From the NCBI GenBank assembly GCA_964383365.1, contig CAYLHF010000014.1:14611-78610 (forward strand): a stretch of 64,000 nucleotides of DNA, given 5' to 3'. Below are positions 17,233 to 26,366 of the stretch, piece by piece. The number at the start of each line of letters is the position of its first letter. Positions within the stretch are counted from its first letter, which is position 1. Source of the DNA: CAYLHF01 sp964383365 (GTDB taxonomy: Bacteria > Bacteroidota > Rhodothermia > Rhodothermales > UBA10348). Both the position numbers and the translations under genes were made by a program. The notes below the pieces were generated by a model. It was not told the origin of the DNA. It saw only the letters and a program-made list of their open reading frames with translations, and made no database searches.

Positions 17233-18390
17233 TCAGATCAAGATACGCGAAACGATTGATTCCGCGTAGCGCCTTGCCGATTCGGTATCCGATGCAGTCA
17301 CGGTGACATGTCCCATTTTTCGCCCAGGTCTGGAATCCGTCTTACCATAAATATGAATGGATCCGGAATGCTCCTGCAGCGCATCCGGTATCGATTCCAG
17401 GGACACTTTCGAGTCGGAGCGACCCAGGATATTAACCATAACAGCCGCGTCTACGATCAGATCTGGATTCCCCAACGGCCAGTCCAGGATCGCCCGGACG
17501 TGATTTTCAAATTGGGACGTATGACAGGCCTCGATCGTGTAGTGGCCCGTATTGTGAGGACGTGGAGCCAGTTCATTTACGAGAACAGATCCGTCTCTCG
17601 TCTCAAACAGTTCTACCCCCAGGATTCCAACGGAGTCGACCGCTTCGGCGCAACGCACGGCCAGGTCCCGTGCGCGACTGGTAATCTCCGAATCGGATGA
17701 TCCGGGAGCCAGTACGGCGTGACACCGGTGGTCGCGTTGTATGGTATCAACAAGCGGGTAGATCACGCCCTCTCCACCGGGACGCCTGGCAACGAGCGTG
17801 GCTATTTCCCGTTTGAAGTCTATCCAGCCCTCAACGAGAATTCCGTCGGGTCCACTGAGCAATGGCCACAAAGATCGGATCTCTGACTCACTGTTGGCCA
17901 AGGCATTACCATAACCGTCGTACGATCCCTGATACTTTTTCAGGACGACGGGGTATCCCAATTCGGCGGCTGCCTGTTGCGCTTCCTCAATCGATTCACA
18001 CCGGCGGTAAGGAGCCTGCGGAATGGCCGCCTGGAGGAGAAGATCCTTCTGCACACCCTTATGTCGAATCTGTTCGAGGGTTCGTGGACGAGGTAGAACT
18101 GGAATATCAGGTCCCACGATGCGAGCTGCCAGATCTGCCGGGGCCCACTCACTCTCCACAGTGATAACGTCGCAACCTCCGGCGAACGACTCCAGGACTT
18201 CGGTTCGGGTCCAGTCGCCGGTCATCGATTCACCGAGACCTTCCACCGGCGCGGATGATTCTGGAGAGAGCGTTCGTACAGACACTCCCATACGTATGGC
18301 GGCCAGCGCGGTCATGCGACCGAGCTGGCCGCCACCCAAGATGCCGATTCGAGGCGGATCTGACCGAAAATGGCGACAGCCGTTCGTCAT
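17233..18390 (-). CDS. purK: 5-(carboxyamino)imidazole ribonucleotide synthase
   Basis: PurK carboxylates AIR with ATP and bicarbonate to N5-CAIR. The 385 residues show an ATP-grasp fold: GILGGGQLGRMTALAA at the N-terminus, VVLKKYQGSYDGYGN in the ATP-binding middle, and VNELAPRPHNTGHYTIEAC. Its ATG overlaps the ftsK stop by 4 bases and purE follows, giving an ftsK-purK-purE unit. Confidence 0.97.
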   Translation of the reverse strand: MTNGCRHFRSDPPRIGILGGGQLGRMTALAAIRMGVSVRTLSPESSAPVEGLGESMTGDWTRTEVLESFAGGCDVITVESEWAPADLAARIVGPDIPVLPRPRTLEQIRHKGVQKDLLLQAAIPQAPYRRCESIEEAQQAAAELGYPVVLKKYQGSYDGYGNALANSESEIRSLWPLLSGPDGILVEGWIDFKREIATLVARRPGGEGVIYPLVDTIQRDHRCHAVLAPGSSDSEITSRARDLAVRCAEAVDSVGILGVELFETRDGSVLVNELAPRPHNTGHYTIEACHTSQFENHVRAILDWPLGNPDLIVDAAVMVNILGRSDSKVSLESIPDALQEHSGSIHIYGKTDSRPGRKMGHVTVTASDTESARRYAESIVSRILI

Positions 18391-20867
18391 TCAGGATCGC
18401 CAGCTAAATGTTTGTCCAGTTGATTCTCATCCTCGACCAAGACCTTACGGGCCTTCGAACCCTCGAAAGGACCGACAATTCCGGCATCCTCCAACTGGTC
18501 GACCAATCGTGCTGCCCGTGCATATCCGACCGACAATTTTCTCTGGAGGAGAGAAACTGACCCTTGCTGGGCCCGAACAATGATGTGGGCCGCCTCACCA
18601 AAAAGTTCGTCTCTCGCACTCGGGGAGTTGGCTATAGCGGCAGACGTTACATCAGGGCGGTCGATTTCGGGGAGTTCGTACGCTCCCACGCCAGGCTGAT
18701 CACCTATATATCTCGTCAGGTTATCGACTTCCTCAATCGAGACAAACGGACCCTGAAGACGGATGATACGACTTCCCAACATGTACAAGAGGTCTCCGTT
18801 TCCTACAAGTCCCTCTGCACCATTCTGGTCAAGAATCGTCCTGGAATCAATTTTAGAAGCCACTTGATACGCAATACGAGACGGGAAATTGGCCTTAATC
18901 AGTCCCGTTATGACATCGACGGAGGGGCGTTGCGTTGCAAGGATCAGATGGATGCCAACGGCTCGGGACATCTGGGCGAGTCGAGCAATGGGTGCCTCGA
19001 TTTCCTTGCCTGCTGTCATCATAAGGTCCGCCAGTTCATCGACGACGACAACGATATACGGCAGTTGCTGATGCCCGTCTTCCTCAGTCAGTCGATTACT
19101 GTGTACCGCGTCGTTGTATTCCTTGAGGCTCCGTACCTGCGCTTTGGAAAGGATATCGTATCGCCTTTCCATTTCCTTCTCGCACGACTGAAGTGTGCCG
19201 AGAGCCTGATCCACGTCTGTTATAATGGTATGATTCGCGTACGGAGACATGGCGATATAGTGCTTGACAATTCTGCCGTACGAGGCCAATTCGATCTTCT
19301 TGGGATCGATCATCACAAACTTTAATTCGTGAGGTTGGCACGCATAGAGAAGTCCCGCAATAAACGTGTTCAGACCGACTGATTTTCCGGATCCCGTAGC
19401 GCCTGCAATGAGCACATGCGGCATCTTGGTCAAATCCTGAAGGACAATTTCTCCTTCGATAGACTTACCCAGAATGAGAGGCAGCTCCATCTGGGTTTCG
19501 GAGAATCGCGTCGTTCCGATAATGTCCCTGATTCTCACCAATTCCCGATGGCGATTGGGTATTTCAACCCCGATGGCCGATTTACCCGGGATAGGAGCGA
19601 TCATACGGATACCCTTGGCTGCCATGGCCATCGCGAGATCATTCTCCAATGCCGTGATACGACTGATTTTTATACCCGGGGCAGGTGTGAGTTCATAGAG
19701 GGTTACCGTTGGGCCAACAATCGCCTCAATGGAGGTGATCTCAATATTATATGTAGCGAGCTTATCCAGAAGGATAGCCTTCTTTTCTTCCAGTTCCTCA
19801 TAATCGATGGGAATCTGATTTTCGGTGTCGTCGTCGAGCAGGTCGAGATCGGGCATCCGGAATAAAAAATCAGATCCGTCCGCAGTTCGCTGAAGAACAT
19901 CTGTTTTCTCCTCCTGTATCGGAGCATGCACCTGCATGGCTACATCCGTATCCGTATCGGAGTGGGCGGCCGGCGGAGCAGGATTGTCATCCGTTCTTCC
20001 CGAGCCTGTTGACCTCGATAGGCCATTCGGTATACCAGGGCCGACAGAGGCTGGACTATCCGATGGAGTCTCGCGCGTCTGAATATTCCGTCCCCGGGGA
20101 GGTGACTGGACCTTATCAGCACGTTTCTGCGATGAGCGGGCGGCTTCCTGCGACTTTTTCTTTCTCAGTTTTCGCTCTTCATTTCGTTCACTGCGCTCCA
20201 TTTTCCTTCTTGAACGATCGGACCACCAGGCCACAGAGCCGTCCCGAACACCACGAAAAAGGTTTTCTACGCGATCCATGGATCGTTGTACATCGTGGTC
20301 TATGAGAAGCAGGAACGTGACCAGAAGAAAAAAGATGAGTAGAATAAATGAGCCCGCTGTTCCAGTTATCTGTTGCAACCATCCGGCAACACCAAGACCC
20401 CAGATACCACTCCACACCAGCATATCCTGTTCGCTGACGAGGGAAAACCAGCCAATCAGTGAGGCAGAAAAGAGGGCTGTCACCGAAAAAAGGATGGTTA
20501 CCAGATGGACATATTTCCTCGGACGATTTCGAAGCCAGACGTACCCCCATCCAAAAAAGGCAATAGGAATGAGTACGACAGTGTAACCCAGAAAATGCGG
20601 GACCAGGAACCGGGCAATTGCCGCACCGAGAAGCCCCAGAGCGTTGGCCGCACGAATGTTTCCCGGAGACAATATGGCGTCGAGGGAAAATCGGCGCGCA
20701 AGAAGATTGTCTGCCGGGTCGTACGTCAGAATGGCTAACGTGACCAGAAAAGCCACCACCATCATCAAGAGACCAATAATTTCGCGCTTTCGTTCAGGGG
20801 AAGGGGAATCTGCCGATTGAACCACAGACCCTCGGCCCCGCGCGCGTTTTTTAACCGTCTTACCCAT
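18387..20867 (-). CDS. ftsK: DNA translocase FtsK/SpoIIIE
   Basis: FtsK pumps chromosomal DNA through the closing septum and helps resolve dimers. The 826-residue protein has four to five N-terminal membrane segments (about 28-205), a charged/proline linker (about 220-320), the motor domain with GATGSGKS (near 487-494) and YIVVVVDELADLM Walker B, the LILATQRPSVDVITGLIKANFPSRI segment, and a C-terminal gamma winged helix (AQQGSVSLLQRKLSVGYARAARLVDQLE) that reads KOPS sequences. The linker is short compared with E. coli. It heads the purK-purE unit, an unusual pairing. Confidence 0.96.
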   Translation of the reverse strand: MGKTVKKRARGRGSVVQSADSPSPERKREIIGLLMMVVAFLVTLAILTYDPADNLLARRFSLDAILSPGNIRAANALGLLGAAIARFLVPHFLGYTVVLIPIAFFGWGYVWLRNRPRKYVHLVTILFSVTALFSASLIGWFSLVSEQDMLVWSGIWGLGVAGWLQQITGTAGSFILLIFFLLVTFLLLIDHDVQRSMDRVENLFRGVRDGSVAWWSDRSRRKMERSERNEERKLRKKKSQEAARSSQKRADKVQSPPRGRNIQTRETPSDSPASVGPGIPNGLSRSTGSGRTDDNPAPPAAHSDTDTDVAMQVHAPIQEEKTDVLQRTADGSDFLFRMPDLDLLDDDTENQIPIDYEELEEKKAILLDKLATYNIEITSIEAIVGPTVTLYELTPAPGIKISRITALENDLAMAMAAKGIRMIAPIPGKSAIGVEIPNRHRELVRIRDIIGTTRFSETQMELPLILGKSIEGEIVLQDLTKMPHVLIAGATGSGKSVGLNTFIAGLLYACQPHELKFVMIDPKKIELASYGRIVKHYIAMSPYANHTIITDVDQALGTLQSCEKEMERRYDILSKAQVRSLKEYNDAVHSNRLTEEDGHQQLPYIVVVVDELADLMMTAGKEIEAPIARLAQMSRAVGIHLILATQRPSVDVITGLIKANFPSRIAYQVASKIDSRTILDQNGAEGLVGNGDLLYMLGSRIIRLQGPFVSIEEVDNLTRYIGDQPGVGAYELPEIDRPDVTSAAIANSPSARDELFGEAAHIIVRAQQGSVSLLQRKLSVGYARAARLVDQLEDAGIVGPFEGSKARKVLVEDENQLDKHLAGDPE

Positions 20868-20871
20868 AGGA

Positions 20872-20903
20872 GAAAACTACGCAGACCGGCGTGCTATTCC
20901 AAT
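20872..20903 (-). promoter_or_regulatory. Candidate promoter just upstream of ftsK
   Basis: On the minus strand ATTG (20900-20903), 20 bases, then TAGTTTTC (20872-20879) resemble the TTTG / TAnnTTTG pattern with one mismatch in each box. The -7-like box ends only 4 bases before the ftsK ATG, so a transcript from it would be nearly leaderless. Motif match only. Confidence 0.3.
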
Positions 20904-20904
20904 G

Positions 20905-20965
20905 TGAATGCTCGAGGCAGATATATGAATGCTCGGGGCAGATATATGAATGCTCGGGGCAGATA
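20905..20965. repeat. 21-bp tandem repeat, about 2.9 copies
   Basis: Three head-to-tail copies of TGAATGCTCGGGGCAGATATA begin at 20905, 20926 and 20947; the first has A for G at one position and the last is cut after 19 bases. The repeat fills most of the gap between the ftsK start and the gcvT stop. It is non-coding, has no spacers and so is not a CRISPR. Confidence 0.9.
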
Positions 20966-20978
20966 GGTAATTCAATCC

Positions 20979-22097
20979 TCAGGACTTGTGAAAGGGTGGT
21001 TTCCTTACAGTAACCCCGAACGATTTTCCGCGGGCTTCTACCCGTAACACGGATCCTGCTGTGGTATACGCCGGCTCATTTTCAACATATCCCATCCCGA
21101 TTCCTGCCTTCAGGAGAGGCGATTGCGTTCCGCTCGTTACGAAACCGATCGGTTCTCCTGTGGAGTTGAGAATGGCGGCTCCATGTCTGGGTATGCCGCG
21201 TTCGGACGCAACAAACCCGACGAGTTTACGCTCAGGACCCGACTCCTTAATTCTCAGCAGTGCTTCACGACCCGTAAAATCACCTGAATTCAGTTTCGTT
21301 AGCCATCCCAATCCGGCCTCGAGTGGATTGGTCGTGAGAGACAGGTCGTTTCCGTACAGACAAAACCCGGATTCGAGTCGGAGTGTATCTCGAGCACCCA
21401 GTCCTGCTGGTTTCAGACCGAGGCTCCTGCCGTTCTCCATGAGGGAATTCCAGACGGTGACGGTTTTGTCTGCGTCACAATATATCTCCAGACCCTTTTC
21501 TCCGGTATATCCGGTGTGGGACAAAATGGCTCGTTCAGATCCGAAAAAAGAACCCGAATCCAACTCGGTGAAGTGGTAGTATCGAATGGAGTCCAGGGCG
21601 ACGTCGGTTATCTGCGATACGATATCGAAGGCCGCTGGACCCTGAATCGCGATCAGTCCGGTGGAGTCAGAGATATCTAAAAGCGATACACCATGCGTAT
21701 TTGATTTCCGCATCCAGGCTAAATCGGTTTCGATATTAGCCGCGTTGATCACGAGCATGAACCTGTTTTCGCCCATCCGATAAACCAGAAGGTCGTCCAC
21801 GATTCCACCATCAGGCCTGCACATGACAGTATACAGTGCCTTTCCGTCGTATAGACTTGAGACATCGTTCGTCACGAGTTGTTGTACGTATCGGGTCGCA
21901 TCGGGCCCGGTCACAATCACCTCACCCATGTGGCTCACGTCGAATAGTCCTGCCTTCTCCCGGACCGCGACGTGCTCGTCAATTATACCGGAATACTGAA
22001 CGGGCATATGGTAGCCGGCAAACGGCATCATTCTCGCCCCCAATGCAACGTGGGTATCGAAAAGAGGTGTTTTCAGTATATCAGTAGATTCAGACAC
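20979..22097 (-). CDS. gcvT: Aminomethyltransferase (glycine cleavage T-protein)
   Basis: GcvT transfers the aminomethyl carbon from lipoylated H-protein to THF, releasing ammonia. The 372 residues match the family length, with MMPFAGYHMPVQY, FDVSHMGEV (folate site Asp nearby), the HTGYTGEKGLEIYC signature and GLGARDTLRLESGFCLYGNDL. The gcvH and gcvP genes are not in this window. It lies 64 bases downstream of the tyrA-like gene. Confidence 0.96.
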   Translation of the reverse strand: MSESTDILKTPLFDTHVALGARMMPFAGYHMPVQYSGIIDEHVAVREKAGLFDVSHMGEVIVTGPDATRYVQQLVTNDVSSLYDGKALYTVMCRPDGGIVDDLLVYRMGENRFMLVINAANIETDLAWMRKSNTHGVSLLDISDSTGLIAIQGPAAFDIVSQITDVALDSIRYYHFTELDSGSFFGSERAILSHTGYTGEKGLEIYCDADKTVTVWNSLMENGRSLGLKPAGLGARDTLRLESGFCLYGNDLSLTTNPLEAGLGWLTKLNSGDFTGREALLRIKESGPERKLVGFVASERGIPRHGAAILNSTGEPIGFVTSGTQSPLLKAGIGMGYVENEPAYTTAGSVLRVEARGKSFGVTVRKPPFHKS

Positions 22098-22161
22098 GGC
22101 AGTATTAGTAGGTGAGTGATTGAATGCACAGCAAAAATACGTTCATTTTTCGAGACCATTC

Positions 22162-23283
22162 TCACGTTAGCCTGTGAGACTTGAACCCGGCCTCATTCAA
22201 CAGACGGATGCCGTCGTCAGCATCGGTCTCGGAATTGAACCCGAGACGGAAGGTACCACCGGTTCCTTCCCTAATCTTGAGCAGTTCGATGTCTTTGATG
22301 CTGACCTCGTTTCGTGACAGCAGACCGGTAATTTCTGCCAGTGCACCCGGTTGATCCCGTACAAACACAAAAACGTCGTGCAGTGCCCGGAGAAATCCTT
22401 TTGAACGCTGCGGAATGTCTGCTCGCGTGTCGTAGGCATTCTCGAATAACTCTTTCAGGGCATCCGAGTCGCCGTGCCTGAGATAGTCGGTGATGGTATT
22501 GATCTGGAGAGACAGCCTGTCTAGCGACGCGACAATTTTTTCGCTGTTCAGATCGACGACATCCTTCCATAGATCGAAAGGAGAGGAGGCGATCCTGGTC
22601 AGGTCCCTGAATCCGCCGGCGGCCAATTGAAGTACTTCCATATCCCGCGACCTGGATTCGGCCGCATGATTCATGAGGGCGATGGCCAGAAGCTGAGGTA
22701 CATGGCTGATAGCAGCCGCAATCCGGTCATGACGGCGTGAGTCCAGAAACAATATTTCCGAGCCCAGCGATCGGATTATCTGGCAGAGTGGATTGTCTGT
22801 TGAACGCAACGCATCAATCTGATCCTGAGATCGTGGGCACAGCACGTAGGTCGCGTTCTCGAACAATAATTCGTCGGAATGAAGCACGCCGACTTTTTCG
22901 GATCCTGTCATTGGATGCGCGCCTACGAACGATACGTGATCCGGCATGTCGATGGAAGCCTGTAGATCTACACACTCCTTTACCGATCCCATGTCTGAAA
23001 TCCAGGATCCCGGCTCGGCATATTCGCCGATTTCTTTCAGGAGATCGAGTGTAACGGGAACTGGAGTTCCCAAAAAGACCAGATCGCTACCACGAACAGC
23101 ATTCTCCAGAGTATTTGCCGCCTCGTCGATTGCACCCCGGTCGAGGGCGACAGACAGTACCTCGACAGAGTCAAATCCAACGATCAGGACGTTGGGCAGG
23201 GATCGTTTGATGGCAAGGCCTAGGGATCCCCCCATCAGGCCGACCCCGACAATTGCGATCCTTGAAATGTGCTTGTCTGACAT
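22162..23283 (-). CDS. Prephenate dehydrogenase with C-terminal ACT domain
   Basis: Oxidative decarboxylation of prephenate to 4-hydroxyphenylpyruvate in tyrosine synthesis. The 373 residues begin with a Rossmann fingerprint IAIVGVGLMGGSLGLAIKR (NAD binding), then DMGSVKECV and GAHPMTGSEKVGV of the catalytic core and RHDRIAAAISHVPQLLAIAL. Residues from about 300 (VFVRDQPGALAEITGLLSRNEVSIKDIEL) form an ACT domain, suggesting feedback control by an aromatic amino acid. No other aromatic pathway gene is adjacent. The symbol tyrA would be usual. Confidence 0.92.
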   Translation of the reverse strand: MSDKHISRIAIVGVGLMGGSLGLAIKRSLPNVLIVGFDSVEVLSVALDRGAIDEAANTLENAVRGSDLVFLGTPVPVTLDLLKEIGEYAEPGSWISDMGSVKECVDLQASIDMPDHVSFVGAHPMTGSEKVGVLHSDELLFENATYVLCPRSQDQIDALRSTDNPLCQIIRSLGSEILFLDSRRHDRIAAAISHVPQLLAIALMNHAAESRSRDMEVLQLAAGGFRDLTRIASSPFDLWKDVVDLNSEKIVASLDRLSLQINTITDYLRHGDSDALKELFENAYDTRADIPQRSKGFLRALHDVFVFVRDQPGALAEITGLLSRNEVSIKDIELLKIREGTGGTFRLGFNSETDADDGIRLLNEAGFKSHRLT

Positions 23284-23428
23284 GATTGCCGTACGACTCG
23301 ATTGGTGCGCGGACCGTGAACAGCCAACCCTTCATCAAGTTCACGGACTTTCTACGCAGATCTGCTGTGGAGCATGGATAGGCTAGCTTATCTTCTACCA
23401 TCAGTCAATACAAAGACCGCGAAATCTC

Positions 23429-24640
23429 ATGTCGAAATATCCATTCCATGCCGATGATGTCTATCTATTCGAGAGCATGCTCGGTGAGGAAGAACGACTC
23501 ATCATGGAATCAGCTCGTGAATACGCGCAAACCCGGCTTGAGCCACGTGCCCTGGAGGGTAATCAGGAGGAAGTATTTCATGCTGATATACCCTCGGAAA
23601 TGGGTGAGATGGGACTGCTGGGGGCTACGATTCCCGTCGAATATGGCGGGGCCGGTGTTAGCCAGACTGCTTATGGTCTGATTGCGAGAGAATTGGAACG
23701 AGTTGATTCGGGGTATCGGTCCTTTGCGTCGGTGCAGTCGTCTCTCGTCATGCATCCTATCAATACGTTTGGCACTGAAGAACAGAAGAAGCGATTTCTG
23801 CCCCGTCTGGCGACTGCCGAGTTGATCGGGGCCTTCGGACTGACAGAGCCGGACCACGGTTCAGATCCGGGCTCTATGAAGACCACGGCTCTTCGTTCCG
23901 GTGGCGGATGGATCCTGAACGGCGCAAAAATGTGGATTACCAACTCTCCGTTTGCCGATGTCTCCATTGTCTGGGCGAAGGCGAAGGAGAACCTGTCGGA
24001 TCCGGGTGTGATCCGGGGATTCATCGTAGAGAAGGAAATGAAGGGTTACTCGGCACCGAAAACCCACAACAAGATGTCTCTCCGGGCGTCTCTGACCGGC
24101 GAAATTGTCCTGGAAGATGTATTCGTTCCCGATGAGAATGTGTTTCCAGATGTCAAGGGACTAAAAGGTCCATTCGAATGCCTGAACAGCGCGCGATACG
24201 GAATTGCATGGGGAGCAGTAGGAGCTGCCGAGGACTGCTATCATAGAGCCAGGCAGTATGTGATGGAACGCAAACAGTTTGGATATCCTCTCGGTGCCAT
24301 GCAATTGATTCAGACGAAGCTCGCCAATATGGTAACTGAGATCACAAAGATGCAGTTGCTGGTTTGGCGTCTGGGAAATCTGAAGGACGCAGGGCAGGGA
24401 ACTCCGGCGATGGTATCGCTGGCAAAACGAACGAATTGCGGCACGGCTCTCGATATTGCTCGAATGGCTCGAGATATGTTGGGTGGAAACGGTATCACCG
24501 GTGAGTTTCGGGTAATTCATCATATGGTAAATCTTGAGAGTGTCAACACGTACGAGGGTACGTATGATATTCACGGACTAATTCTTGGAAGAGAAATAAC
24601 GGGAATTCAGGCATTTACGCCCCGTGGGAACGATCTCTAG
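23429..24640 (+). CDS. Acyl-CoA dehydrogenase, glutaryl-CoA dehydrogenase type
   Basis: A 403-residue FAD-dependent acyl-CoA dehydrogenase. Sequence pattern follows glutaryl-CoA dehydrogenases (lysine/tryptophan breakdown to crotonyl-CoA): FGLTEPDHGSDPGSMKT, NGAKMWITNSPFADVSIVWAK, SLRASLTGEIVLEDVFVP, LNSARYGIAWGAVGAAE and NTYEGTYDIHGLILGR with the catalytic Glu near residue 375. Substrate specificity is inferred from overall resemblance, not tested. It is divergent from the tyrA-like gene across a 145-base gap. Confidence 0.88.
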   Translation: MSKYPFHADDVYLFESMLGEEERLIMESAREYAQTRLEPRALEGNQEEVFHADIPSEMGEMGLLGATIPVEYGGAGVSQTAYGLIARELERVDSGYRSFASVQSSLVMHPINTFGTEEQKKRFLPRLATAELIGAFGLTEPDHGSDPGSMKTTALRSGGGWILNGAKMWITNSPFADVSIVWAKAKENLSDPGVIRGFIVEKEMKGYSAPKTHNKMSLRASLTGEIVLEDVFVPDENVFPDVKGLKGPFECLNSARYGIAWGAVGAAEDCYHRARQYVMERKQFGYPLGAMQLIQTKLANMVTEITKMQLLVWRLGNLKDAGQGTPAMVSLAKRTNCGTALDIARMARDMLGGNGITGEFRVIHHMVNLESVNTYEGTYDIHGLILGREITGIQAFTPRGNDL

Positions 24641-24714
24641 ACAGGGCTGCAACACTGCGGCTTCGTTGTGCGTATCTCCCTGGCGAGATATTTCTCCTAA
24701 AATATTCTGTCCAT

Positions 24715-24990
24715 ATGATGCCCGTATTTGTTGTTGCGTTGGTTTTCGGATCGGTCGTTCTCGTCGTAAAGATGGTATTGGACTTTAATCGCCAGAAATT
24801 GATTGCCGGAAGCTCTACGGATGGTAACAGTCTGGGAACAGGAGAACTCAAACGTATTATTCGTGAAGCCGTAGACGAGTCACTTTTTCCGATCGTTTCG
24901 AGACTGGAAGCGGCTGAAAACAGACTGGATGAGGCAGATCAGTTGCTCCTCGAATCCGAAACGGGATCTGCAGATACGGATACGTTGTAG
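24715..24990 (+). CDS. Small single-pass membrane protein with coiled coil, paralogue 1
   Basis: A 91-residue protein with two possible starts (ATG 24715 or 24718). Residues 3-22 (VFVVALVFGSVVLVVKMVL) form one membrane segment, followed by a short linker and an amphipathic helix (ELKRIIREAVDESLFPIVSRLEAAENRLDEA). The next gene has the same layout and a similar helix start, so the two look like a tandem duplication. Function not recognised. Confidence 0.65.
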   Translation: MMPVFVVALVFGSVVLVVKMVLDFNRQKLIAGSSTDGNSLGTGELKRIIREAVDESLFPIVSRLEAAENRLDEADQLLLESETGSADTDTL

Positions 24991-25052
24991 TGCAAATTGG
25001 ACACTATAAACGTATATTCCGACCGTAATATCGTACCAATCGTTTTACTGTG

Positions 25053-25391
25053 ATGCCCGACGAAATTCTTGCCATAGTACTGGTTTCAATTGCAGCGGGT
25101 ACAGGCCTGTCTTTCATGAGAATGATTCTGGCTCATCGGTCCGGTCAGCAAGATCGATCGTCTTCCTCCGCCGACTCAAGCCTGACGACAAGCGAACTGG
25201 AACGGATGATGAAGCGTTCCGTGGAAAGTGTTGTTGCGCCGCTTGCCGACAAAATAGAGAACCTGGAATTGCAATTATCCAGGCAGAATAGGGCCCTGGA
25301 GGCACCTAAAAACGATTTACTCATCGAGATGGACGATATTTCTGAGGAAGAATCAGTCCCTGCTTCGTCCCGGTTGCGTGCGAAATCATGA
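25053..25391 (+). CDS. Small single-pass membrane protein with coiled coil, paralogue 2
   Basis: A 112-residue protein from ATG 25053 (GTG 25050 is possible). It has an N-terminal membrane segment (ILAIVLVSIAAGTGLSFMRMI), a Ser-rich linker, a helix TTSELERMMKRSVESVVAPLADKIENLELQL like that of the gene before it, and an acidic tail. It ends 20 bases before rsgA. Function not recognised; the pair resembles small membrane proteins with a cytoplasmic coiled coil. Confidence 0.65.
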   Translation: MPDEILAIVLVSIAAGTGLSFMRMILAHRSGQQDRSSSSADSSLTTSELERMMKRSVESVVAPLADKIENLELQLSRQNRALEAPKNDLLIEMDDISEEESVPASSRLRAKS

Positions 25392-25411
25392 TCGTGTCCG
25401 TGTAATCGCTC

Positions 25412-26362
25412 ATGCCTGACGGATCGAACTGCAGTGGACGCGTAATCCGTTCAACAGGAAGTTGGTATGAGGTCCAGACCTCCGACGGTGTAATTTCGTG
25501 CACAATCAGAGGCAAGTTCAGATTATCCGAAACGGATGTGACCAACCCGGTCGTCGTGGGAGATCTGGTCGATATTGAGCTCAATGATGATAAGACCGGT
25601 GTCATCGGTACCATCCGGGAACGACGGAATAAGCTGACTCGAAGGGCGGCAGGGAGGAGAGCCGGTAGAGAGCACGTCATTGTCTCCAATATCGATTCTG
25701 CCTGGATGATCCAGAGCGTCAAGCTTCCGAAGATTTCACCGGGCTTTATAGATCGATTTCTTGTCATGGCGGGTATACACAAAATTACCCCCGGTCTGGT
25801 CATAAACAAGATTGACCTGTTGGACGCTCGTTTGTCGAAGGACGTCGACCATATTCAACAGATATATACCGATCTTGGAATTCCGGTCGAACGAGTCAGT
25901 GCCACGTCGGGTGAGGGAGTTTCGTCGCTAATGGACCAAATGAGGGATAAAACGAGCGTTTTTGTTGGCCCGTCCGGGGCCGGGAAATCGACACTATTGA
26001 ATCACATACAGCCCTCGCTAGGACTTCGAACTGGCGAGATAAGTGAGTCATCCAGGAAAGGGCGGCACACGACTACTCGCGTCGAAATGTATCCTCTGGG
26101 AGGATCCGGTTTCGTTGCTGACACACCGGGTCTGAGGGAATTCGGTCTAGTGGATTTACGACCCGACGAACTGGGTTATTTCTTTGTCGAATTCGAACGG
26201 TATCGAACAGAATGTCGCTTCCCTAACTGTACTCATGACCATGAGCCGGGATGCGAGGTCAAGCTGGCGGTTGATTCCGGTGGTATCTCAGAGGAACGCT
26301 ATCGCAGCTACCGCAACATATTATCCGCTCTGGACCTTGGCGAAAAAAACGTAGGACGATAA
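25412..26362 (+). CDS. rsgA: Ribosome small-subunit-dependent GTPase RsgA
   Basis: RsgA is a late 30S assembly factor that checks the decoding centre. The 316-residue protein has an N-terminal OB-fold, a circularly permuted GTPase order (INKIDLLD G4 first, then GPSGAGKSTLLN G1, then DTPGLREFG G3) and a C-terminal zinc knuckle CRFPNCTHDHEPGC. This motif order is diagnostic for the family. It ends 4 bases before the convergent topA stop. Confidence 0.96.
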   Translation: MPDGSNCSGRVIRSTGSWYEVQTSDGVISCTIRGKFRLSETDVTNPVVVGDLVDIELNDDKTGVIGTIRERRNKLTRRAAGRRAGREHVIVSNIDSAWMIQSVKLPKISPGFIDRFLVMAGIHKITPGLVINKIDLLDARLSKDVDHIQQIYTDLGIPVERVSATSGEGVSSLMDQMRDKTSVFVGPSGAGKSTLLNHIQPSLGLRTGEISESSRKGRHTTTRVEMYPLGGSGFVADTPGLREFGLVDLRPDELGYFFVEFERYRTECRFPNCTHDHEPGCEVKLAVDSGGISEERYRSYRNILSALDLGEKNVGR

Positions 26363-26366
26363 CCGT

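Noticed and set aside
20905..20965. Direct repeats considered as a CRISPR array
   Set aside because: The copies are directly adjacent without spacers, and no cas genes are near; it is an ordinary tandem repeat.
22098..22161. Possible glycine riboswitch before gcvT
   Set aside because: The gap is only 64 bases and shows no riboswitch core.
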